Translations under genes and position numbers: made by a program
Notes under the pieces: generated by a model
Database searches by the model: none
What the model was told of the DNA's origin: nothing
What the model saw: the letters and a program-made list of their open reading frames with translations, nothing else
DNA from: JAMLHH01 sp964653095
GTDB taxonomy: Bacteria; Bacteroidota; Bacteroidia; Chitinophagales; JADIYW01
Direction of reading: 5' to 3'
NCBI GenBank assembly: GCA_964653095.1
Contig: CAZZEH010000017.1
Span: 1 to 64,000, forward strand
DNA length: 64,000 nucleotides
Shown here: piece after piece, positions 37,636-44,510 of the stretch
Position numbering within the stretch: the first letter of the stretch is position 1
Layout: the number at the start of each line of letters is the position of its first letter

Positions 37636-38379
37636 ATGAAAAAAGAGACGTTAGTTTTACTATTTCTTTGTCTTTTAAGCTTTTATGAGACATTGGGGCA
37701 ATCTGCATACTATAAGTATAAACTTAGTGCCGATATCCCAATCGGAGCTGTAATTATAGGAGCCGGAACCGTCGGAATAATCAAGCAGAAAAAGAATCAG
37801 CCGTTTACAGAATACGAGGTAAGCGAACTTGCGTATAATGTCAATAAACTCGATTATTCCTCTATCCGCAGAAAATATAACAAGCGGATACATCTGGTAA
37901 GTGATATCGGGTTGGCGTTGGGTACACTGAGTCCACTGCTTTTGTTATCGGACAAAGGCGTGAGGAAACAGTCAAAATATATTGTCCCGATTGGCATAGA
38001 AACTTTATTGCTTACTTATTCTCTTACCGGCCTAACTAAGGAACTTGTACGCCGAACCAGACCTTATGTATATTATGATGAGGTACCCATGAAAAAGAAA
38101 GTGTTGAAAGATGCACGTGCTTCTTTTTTTTCAGGTCATACCTCTATGTCTGCTGCCGGAACTTTCTTTTCAGCAATGGTATTTACAGAAATGTATCCGA
38201 GAAGCCGTTGGAAACCTTTGGTTTGGACGGGTGCGGCTACACTGCCGCTCGGAGTTGGATTTCTACGTTATAGCGGTGGAAAACATTTTTGGACAGATAT
38301 AATTACCGGGTACTTTATTGGAGCTGCGATTGGTGTATTGGTTCCGCATATTCACAAAACGAATCATCCACCGCAGTAA
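37636..38379 (+). CDS. PAP2 family phosphatase
   Basis: The 247-residue membrane or periplasmic protein has a signal sequence (1-21) and the three-part acid phosphatase signature: KELVRRTRP, FFSGHTS (a variant of PSGH) and RYSGGKHFWTDIITG. Homologues dephosphorylate undecaprenyl pyrophosphate, phosphatidate or lipid A. Hydrophobic stretches near 32-48, 88-106 and 112-134 would place the active site on the periplasmic side. It is divergent from the VWA gene and convergent with the two-component operon. Confidence 0.88.
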   Translation: MKKETLVLLFLCLLSFYETLGQSAYYKYKLSADIPIGAVIIGAGTVGIIKQKKNQPFTEYEVSELAYNVNKLDYSSIRRKYNKRIHLVSDIGLALGTLSPLLLLSDKGVRKQSKYIVPIGIETLLLTYSLTGLTKELVRRTRPYVYYDEVPMKKKVLKDARASFFSGHTSMSAAGTFFSAMVFTEMYPRSRWKPLVWTGAATLPLGVGFLRYSGGKHFWTDIITGYFIGAAIGVLVPHIHKTNHPPQ

Positions 38380-38403
38380 TCGCAGCAAAAATTAGGTGTT
38401 ATC

Positions 38404-39108
38404 TTAAAAATTTTCTAAAAGCTTGTATCCGGTCCCGTGTACATTGACAATCGAAAGAGTTTTGTCCTGCTTTAAATATTTTCGCAATTTGGAGATAAAC
38501 ACATCCATACTTCTCGCAGTAAAGTAACTGTCGTCTTGCCACACGTGTTTGAGAGCAATTTCCCTTTCAAGAATGCTGTTCTTTTTTTCAAAAAACAACC
38601 GCAGGAGTTCATTTTCTTTTGTAGTCAGTTTGATTTCTGCGTCTTTAAAGTAAAGTTTTTGGTTCTTGTAGTCTAATCGGCTATTGCCGGCAGAGTATTC
38701 ATCTAAAGCGGGAAGTACTTCTTTTCTTTCTACTCTTTTTAAAACAGCATTAATCTTTAGTTCCAAAACTTCCATACTAAAAGGCTTGGTGATATAATCA
38801 TCGGCTCCGATAGTCAGACCTCTGATTTTATCTTCTTTCATTGATTTGGCTGTCAAAAAGACAATAGGAGTTTCGTCATCGTCTTTTCGAATTTCTTCTG
38901 CGACAGTAAAACCATCCATCTGTGGCATCATTACGTCTAAAATAACTAAGTCATACTTGCTTTTTCTGTATTCATTGAGCCCTTCAATTCCATTTTTCTT
39001 CAGGATGACAGTGTATTCCTTGTGCGACAGATATTCCTGCAAAAGCAAGCCCAAATTAGGATCATCTTCTACCAACAATATCTTTCTGCCTTTGAAATCT
39101 TTATTCAT
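38404..39108 (-). CDS. OmpR/PhoB-type response regulator
   Basis: The 234-residue regulator has a receiver domain (residues 9-122; phosphorylation site Asp58 in VILDVMMP, Lys in FLTAKS) and a C-terminal winged-helix DNA-binding domain (about 140-232, ending HGTGYKLLE). It overlaps the histidine kinase gene by 4 bases (ATGA) and is its partner. The sequence recalls the RprY group of Bacteroidota regulators. Targets are unknown. Confidence 0.94.
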   Translation of the reverse strand: MNKDFKGRKILLVEDDPNLGLLLQEYLSHKEYTVILKKNGIEGLNEYRKSKYDLVILDVMMPQMDGFTVAEEIRKDDDETPIVFLTAKSMKEDKIRGLTIGADDYITKPFSMEVLELKINAVLKRVERKEVLPALDEYSAGNSRLDYKNQKLYFKDAEIKLTTKENELLRLFFEKKNSILEREIALKHVWQDDSYFTARSMDVFISKLRKYLKQDKTLSIVNVHGTGYKLLENF

Positions 39109-40568
39109 AGTTTATTATTTTTAGGTATGTATATAATAAATGTTGTTCCTTCATTTAACTTACTTTCTACATTAATTGTTCCATTATGTGCCAGAATAAC
39201 TGTTTTAACATAATTTAAGCCCAGTCCAAATCCTTTGGTTTTATGTACGTTCCCTCCGTGTACTCTATAAAACTTATCAAAAATCTTTTTTTGACTGTCT
39301 TTGCTCAGGCCTATGCCATTATCCTGTACGGAGATGTTTATACCTTTATCTATACTGTTATAAGTTCTAATTACAATATAAGGCTTTTTGTCGTTATATT
39401 TAAGTGCATTGCTCAAAAGATTTCTTATTGCATTTGTAATATGCATCTCATCCACCCTGTAAATGGTATCTTCCGCTTGGAATTTGGTCTCAATTACTGC
39501 TCCGTAGTCGTCGATGATAAGTTTAAAATGACTGATTATGGATAGGATGATACCGTGAATATCTCTTTCTTCTTTATTCAGCTGAACTTCTCCTTTTTCT
39601 AATCGTGCGATTTGCAAAACCTGTTCGACATGGTTGGATAATCTTTTGTTTTCTTCAAAAATTATATTGGCATATTTCAATCTATTTGAATCAATAGAGC
39701 TTATGGTACTGTCTTTCAGCATTTCGCTGGCAATAGAAATGGTTGCAATCGGTGTTTTAAGCTCATGGGTCATGTTGTTGATAAAGTCTGTTTTCATGTC
39801 GGACAGCTTTTTTTGGCTAAAAATAATTCGGTAACTGACCAAAAAGGCGACTACAATCATGAACAGAAACAGGATGGAAGACAAAATGGGCATCAGAAAG
39901 GAAAGAACAAAGAATTTCTTTTTCTCCGGAAAAGTAATTTTCAACAGCTTATTTTCATCAAAAATACTTCTTCGAAATAGCTTAGTCGTGTATTCGGTAT
40001 GGAATAATTTGCTGATATCGGCACCGGGAGAAACGTAAATGAAGTTATTGTCGGCGAATTCGGTAATCGCAAATTCAAACTTTATTTTGAGCCCGTGGTG
40101 ATTTAAAACTTCCTCAATTAAAGATGTAAGCTTCTCCAAATCAACTACTTCCTCTATTGGTCTTAAAGTAATCATTTCTCTGATTAAAAGCTCCTGAAAC
40201 TCCTTAATCTGTGCTCTGTATATTCTGTTAAATTCCCTCCTGGAAAGTTCGGTAACTTCTACGCTGTCAAAGTCGTGATGCGCTCTCAAGTGTTCCTGAT
40301 TAGTACTGTCTCGTCTAATCCATCTTTGAAACTGAATGTCGCTAAGTGAGTCTGAATGCAGTAATTCTATAAATTCTTTTATATAAGGCTGATATCCAAT
40401 ATGCTCAATGTTATAGGCAATTTCTTCCATAGATTCATACACTCTCTGGTCAAAGTCCGCTTTTCTGTTTTCTACTGCTGCTTTGAGCCAAAGTGTCTGA
40501 ACAGTACTGACACCCAATAGTCCAATCACTATGAGTACCAATGAGAAGCCTAATAACTGACGATTCAC
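39105..40568 (-). CDS. Membrane sensor histidine kinase
   Basis: The 487-residue kinase has two transmembrane helices (about 6-27 and 228-250) enclosing a periplasmic sensor region of roughly 200 residues with no recognised ligand fold. The cytoplasmic part has the HisKA box NNMTHELKTPIATIS with the phosphorylated His, the N box RNLLSNALKYN, DNGIGL and the GFGLGLNYV G2 box. It precedes the response regulator with a 4-base overlap and is comparable to RprX. The signal is unknown. Confidence 0.93.
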   Translation of the reverse strand: MNRQLLGFSLVLIVIGLLGVSTVQTLWLKAAVENRKADFDQRVYESMEEIAYNIEHIGYQPYIKEFIELLHSDSLSDIQFQRWIRRDSTNQEHLRAHHDFDSVEVTELSRREFNRIYRAQIKEFQELLIREMITLRPIEEVVDLEKLTSLIEEVLNHHGLKIKFEFAITEFADNNFIYVSPGADISKLFHTEYTTKLFRRSIFDENKLLKITFPEKKKFFVLSFLMPILSSILFLFMIVVAFLVSYRIIFSQKKLSDMKTDFINNMTHELKTPIATISIASEMLKDSTISSIDSNRLKYANIIFEENKRLSNHVEQVLQIARLEKGEVQLNKEERDIHGIILSIISHFKLIIDDYGAVIETKFQAEDTIYRVDEMHITNAIRNLLSNALKYNDKKPYIVIRTYNSIDKGINISVQDNGIGLSKDSQKKIFDKFYRVHGGNVHKTKGFGLGLNYVKTVILAHNGTINVESKLNEGTTFIIYIPKNNKL

Positions 40569-41080
40569 ATTCCTAAAATATAAGCTGCAATATTATTATG
40601 AAACAGATTAACATAGGTTAACCAAAAGTAATGCATTAACCGATAATCTGCTCAAACATGATTCCAAGCATTGCGAGTGCTTTTGAACATAAGAGCCGGA
40701 CACTCATTTCTTGCAGATGGTAGATAAGACAAATTATACACGATGTGCTATGAGATTCCTACGGAATGACGACCATGGAGGAAGGGGGAAGGAAATTGGC
40801 GAGGCTGCACCACACCGCCTTCCATCGACCCAAATCTGTAGTGTCATATCGTCCCGATAACCATCGGAGTAGTGAGATATCTTACTGCGGATTTCCAACT
40901 CTGCGCCACCCTTCAAGTCGTTCACCTTATCAGGCTTATCTTCAGGGTTCTGCTCCGTTTAGGGTGTCATGACAAGCTAAATGCATGCGAGCGGTTATGA
41001 GATTCCTACGGAATGACCCGAACGGGTGGTTATTATCCAAAAACGAAGTCTTGTGTCTCCGGCTTTACGTCTAAAAGACA
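40569..41080. repeat. Gene-free stretch with dispersed hairpin repeats
   Basis: Two copies of a 22-base direct repeat lie at 40749-40770 and 40996-41017; the core GATTCCTACGGAATGAC can fold (ATTCC-TAC-GGAAT). The sequence between them is less A+T rich than its neighbours. A related motif, GATTCTTCCAGAATGAC, lies inside the MITE at 43708-43724. I see no credible gene; the one open frame here (minus strand, about 40734-40925) consists of repeat sequence. Confidence 0.6.
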
Positions 41081-42355
41081 CTATTTCAAATCAAAACCGA
41101 TATCGGTACGGTAGTATTTATTTTTAAATTTGATGGTTTGCGCAGCGTGGTTACTCTTGTCCAAAGCCTTGAGCCAGTCTTTGTCCATACCTGTCACTGC
41201 TAATACCCGGCCGCCATTAGTGACAATCTTACCATTTATTTCTTTTGTACCGGCATGTAGGACGAGAGCTTCCTCTATTTTATCGAGACCACTAATTTCA
41301 AAGCCTCTTTCAAAGTCCTCAGGATAACCGCCGGATGCCAGAATAACAGTGACCGCCGCTTCATCTGAGGTTTTTAGCTCCATCTTGTCTAAAGTTCCAT
41401 CTGCCGTGTGTGTCATCAATTCCAGAAAATCAGATTCTATGCGGGGAAGCACTGCCTGAGCTTCAGGATCGCCCATACGACAGTTGTATTCTACGACCTT
41501 TGGGATATTGCCAGGAGTATTCATCAGACCTACATAGATAAATCCTTTATACACGATATGGTCCTTTTTCAATCCCTCTACAGTGGGTATCACAATATCT
41601 CTTTCCACCACTTCCATAATGGCATCTGTGACAAATGGAGGAGGGGAGACCGCACCCATTCCGCCAGTATTGAGTCCGGTATCGCCTTCGCCTATTCTCT
41701 TGTAATCTTTGGCCACCGGCAAAATTTTGTAGTTATCTCCATCAGAAAGGACAAAAACGGAAAATTCCAATCCTGTCATAAATTCTTCTATGACTACTTT
41801 GTTACCGGCATCGCCAAACTTTCCGTTCAGCATATTTTTAAATTCTTTTTGGGCTTCCTCTATATCGTCTAAGATTAAAACCCCTTTTCCTGCAGCCAGA
41901 CCATCCGCTTTCAGGACGATAGTAGTGGTCTGCTCCGCGATATAGTCCAGACCTTCCTGCAGATTTTCTTTGGTAAACTCTCTGTAACCTGCCGTAGGGA
42001 TATTGTGACGCACCATAAAAGCTTTGGAAAAAGATTTGCTGCCTTCCATCATAGCACCTTTTTGTGATGGGCCTATGACTGGGATGTGTTTCAGCTTTTC
42101 ATTTTGCTCAAAATAATCATACACACCTGCTACCAAAGGTGCTTCGGGACCGACTATTACAATGCTGATATTGTTTTCTACTGCGAAATCTCCAAGTACA
42201 TCAAAATCTGTTGCGGAGATATGGACGTTTTGACCGTATTGCGCTGTGCCGGGATTACCCGGTGCGATAAACAGTTTTTCACAGTCTTTGCTCAGTGATA
42301 ATTGCCTTGCAAATGCACATTCTCTTCCTCCGGAGCCTAACAATAGAATATTCAT
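41081..42355 (-). CDS. purD: Phosphoribosylamine-glycine ligase
   Basis: PurD (GAR synthetase) joins glycine to phosphoribosylamine in purine synthesis. The 424-residue ATP-grasp enzyme starts with MNILLLGSGGRECAFA, has IGPSQKGAMMEGSK, VLKADGLAAGKGV and EEFMTGLEFSV in the ATP-grasp core, and the substrate-binding GDTGLNTGGMGA and YNCRMGDPEAQ motifs. Length and domain order are normal. The gene is monocistronic. The TATCTTTG box lies only 4 bases before the start codon, so the transcript may lack a leader. Confidence 0.97.
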   Translation of the reverse strand: MNILLLGSGGRECAFARQLSLSKDCEKLFIAPGNPGTAQYGQNVHISATDFDVLGDFAVENNISIVIVGPEAPLVAGVYDYFEQNEKLKHIPVIGPSQKGAMMEGSKSFSKAFMVRHNIPTAGYREFTKENLQEGLDYIAEQTTTIVLKADGLAAGKGVLILDDIEEAQKEFKNMLNGKFGDAGNKVVIEEFMTGLEFSVFVLSDGDNYKILPVAKDYKRIGEGDTGLNTGGMGAVSPPPFVTDAIMEVVERDIVIPTVEGLKKDHIVYKGFIYVGLMNTPGNIPKVVEYNCRMGDPEAQAVLPRIESDFLELMTHTADGTLDKMELKTSDEAAVTVILASGGYPEDFERGFEISGLDKIEEALVLHAGTKEINGKIVTNGGRVLAVTGMDKDWLKALDKSNHAAQTIKFKNKYYRTDIGFDLK

Positions 42356-42359
42356 AGTG

Positions 42360-42367
42360 CAAAGATA
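42360..42367 (-). promoter_or_regulatory. Candidate -7 box of purD
   Basis: TATCTTTG on the minus strand ends 4 bases before the purD ATG, putting the predicted transcript start at or next to the start codon. The -33 region has only TTTC. Confidence 0.4.
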
Positions 42368-42530
42368 GGATATCAGCTACATTATCAGAAACTCATATTT
42401 CGTAATAAATTGTGGGAGATTTTCATCTTAAATAATTTTTGGTAAAGCTATTGTGCTGTATGACTTGTTCATTGAATTTTATTTAAAAATGATTCAAGTC
42501 TTCAATAGTAATGGTGTTTGTTTTCACTAA

Positions 42531-42564
42531 AATAGTTTATATTTATGTTGAAATGTAAACTATT
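42531..42564. promoter_or_regulatory. Inverted repeat upstream of the AbiE locus, candidate operator
   Basis: AATAGTTTA (42531-42539) and TAAACTATT (42556-42564) form a perfect 9-base inverted repeat around 16 bases; outside them ACTAAA and TAGTGT extend the symmetry imperfectly. AbiEi antitoxins are known to repress their own operon through inverted repeats. The site is 70 bases before the antitoxin start. Confidence 0.5.
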
Positions 42565-42633
42565 AGTGTATTAATCTTAGTTTTTTCAAACTTTAAAGTT
42601 AAACTCATTTGAAAAAATGCATAAAACTAAACG

Positions 42634-43410
42634 ATGAGTATAGAGAATGAAAGTAAAATAAACAGGCTTTTAAAGGACTGGCCGAAAGGAACGGTATATT
42701 TAACATCCTGGCTGATAAAGAATGGATATTCAGCCCAGTTACTAAATCGTTATAAAAATAGTGGTTGGATTGAAAGTATTGGCGTTGGTGCTGCCAAGCG
42801 ATCGGGAGATGATATTACTATAGAAGGAGCTATGTTTGCTATCCAAAATCAAAGCAAAATTAATATTCATCTTGGCGGAAAAACAGCATTGTCTATTTTG
42901 GGGAAGTCGCATTATTTGGAAGTAGATGTAAAGAGAAAAATACTTTTTGGTGATGCAGATTCTAAATTACCTTCCTGGATAGAAAATTATCCTTGGGGAT
43001 TTGAGCTTGATTTTCATCGAACATCTTTTTTGCCTTACGATTTTGGGTTTGTTCAAAATGAATTCAATGATTTTTCTATTCGTATTTCAGGAACGGGCAG
43101 AGCAATTATGGAGTGCCTGTATCTAACTCCTGAAAAGCAGAATTTAATAGAATGCTACGAAATAATGGAGGGATTAAATAATCTGCGTCCCGATGTAGTA
43201 CAACAGTTATTAGAAAAATGCACTTCTATCAAAGTGAAACGTTTGTTTCTATATATGGCTGATAAATCAGGGCATCCCTGGCTAAAATATTTAGATTTGA
43301 GAAAAATAGATTTGGGCAGTGGAAACAGAAGCGTAGTGAAGAACGGCGTATTTATCTCTAAATATAAACTAGTCGTACCTGAGGAGTTGGAGGTGTATGG
43401 AACATTTTAA
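42634..43410 (+). CDS. AbiEi family type IV antitoxin
   Basis: The 258-residue cytosolic protein has the AbiEi layout: an N-terminal winged helix (about 5-95, WLIKNGYSAQLLNRYKNSGWIE) and a C-terminal domain that ends near EVYGTF. In the family the N-terminal domain binds operator DNA and the C-terminal domain counteracts the toxin. The region FSIRISGTGRAIMECLYLTP is typical of the AbiEi_3 C-terminal group. It overlaps the toxin gene by 14 bases, the usual AbiE operon layout. The frame is intact, whereas the toxin is broken. Confidence 0.85.
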   Translation: MSIENESKINRLLKDWPKGTVYLTSWLIKNGYSAQLLNRYKNSGWIESIGVGAAKRSGDDITIEGAMFAIQNQSKINIHLGGKTALSILGKSHYLEVDVKRKILFGDADSKLPSWIENYPWGFELDFHRTSFLPYDFGFVQNEFNDFSIRISGTGRAIMECLYLTPEKQNLIECYEIMEGLNNLRPDVVQQLLEKCTSIKVKRLFLYMADKSGHPWLKYLDLRKIDLGSGNRSVVKNGVFISKYKLVVPEELEVYGTF

Positions 43411-44434
43411 AAAGCAAGCAGCATTATTACTTAATGTTCTTCCTGAAGTGAGTAGGGAAGAGTGTTTTGCCTTGCATGGTGGCACAGCTATCAATCTTTT
43501 CGTTCGGGAGATGCCTCGTTTGTCGATTGATATAGATTTGACGTATATTCCGATTGAGAATCGTACGCTGAGTTTTAAGAATATCAATGTAGCATTAGAC
43601 AGAATTAAGAATAATATAGGAAGACATATTCCCAATACAAGAGTGATTTCGTCAAAATAATACTTTGAAACTCAATGTCGTTTAGTTAACAAAATGAATT
43701 GTTTTTAGATTCTTCCAGAATGACATAAATCAATTCATTTTTACAACAATCGTCATGCTGGAAAGCATCTCTTCTTTCTCCAAACCCCTTAACTAAACGG
43801 CATTGCTTTAAAACTCCAAATTTCAAATCGCGAAGCTCAAATAAAACTTGAGGTAAATCAGGGAATCCGAGGGCTGATTGATGAAGTTGAAGTAAGAAGT
43901 TTATGTAAAACTACTCAGGAACAATTTGATGTTTTTTGCACAATGAATCTTGTCTCTTTGGGTCAATTATATGGAGGAAAGATTTGTGCGGCATTGGATA
44001 GGCAACATCCGAGAGATTTGTTTGATGTGAAGCTATTGATTGAGAATGAGGGTTTTTCTGATGAAATTAAAAGAGGATTTCTATTTGCTCTTTTGAGTAG
44101 CAGAAGGCCCATTCAAGAGATATTGTTTCCGCATTTTATAGATCAAAGTCAAACTTTTGCTAATCAATTTGAAGGAATGACCACACAATCTTTCACTTAT
44201 AAAGATTTTGAAAATATACGTATTGAAATCTTGAAAGTGATTCATAGTCACCTGACAAAAAAAGATAGACACTTTATTATTCAATTTGCAAAGGTTCAAC
44301 CTGATTGGAGTGCATATGATTTTCAGAATTATCCTTCTGTACAATGGGAACTGCAAAATTTAGGTGAGTTGGAGCAAATAAATCCGAAAAAACATCTTGA
44401 AGAAGTTAGCTTCCTTGAAGAGAAACTTATGTAA
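43397..44434 (+). pseudogene. AbiEii/AbiGii family nucleotidyltransferase toxin, interrupted
   Basis: AbiEii toxins are nucleotidyltransferases. The N-terminal part (43397-43660) has LHGGTAINLF and the metal-binding SIDIDLTYI; it stops at TAA 43658. The C-terminal part is readable without a start from about 43808 (LKLQISNREAQIKLEVN) to 44434 and contains the conserved LYGGKICAALDRQHPRDLFDVKLLLE-like block. A 133-bp element with a 10-base flanking duplication separates them. Removing it and one extra base near 43658 gives SSKNTLKLQ, an uninterrupted protein of about 298 residues, the normal family length. So two lesions disable the toxin. The downstream ATG at 43943 could only give a fragment without the catalytic site. 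Confidence 0.88.
43663..43815. mobile_element. MITE-like element inserted in the AbiEii gene
   Basis: Terminal inverted repeats CAATGTCGTTTAGTTAA (43673-43689) and TTAACTAAACGGCATTG (43789-43805) match in 16 of 17 bases. Flanking direct repeats CTTTGAAACT (43663-43672) and CTTTAAAACT (43806-43815) match in 9 of 10 and look like a target-site duplication. The 133-bp element codes for nothing. Inside it AAAATGAATTG and CAATTCATTTTT form another inverted pair. The family of the mobilising transposase is unknown. Confidence 0.8.
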
Positions 44435-44436
44435 AA

Positions 44437-44465
44437 AGACCTTTGCATAGTATATGCAAAGGTCT
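44437..44465. terminator. Strong hairpin between AbiE and the LRR genes
   Basis: AGACCTTTGCATA (44437-44449) and TATGCAAAGGTCT (44453-44465) pair perfectly over 13 bases with a 3-base loop. The A-run before and the T-rich stretch after suit termination on both strands of these convergent units. Confidence 0.75.
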
Positions 44466-44510
44466 CGATTTATCTTTTAAATTCTTAATTGACAAGGATA
44501 AGACAGTTCT

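Noticed and set aside
40734..40925. Minus-strand open frame of 63 codons next to purD
   Set aside because: It coincides with the dispersed hairpin repeat and has no recognisable domain, start signal or neighbour; repeat sequence explains it.
43943..44434. C-terminal AbiEii fragment as a separate gene
   Set aside because: It is the in-frame continuation of the toxin readable upstream from about 43808; the ATG at 43943 is an internal methionine codon.
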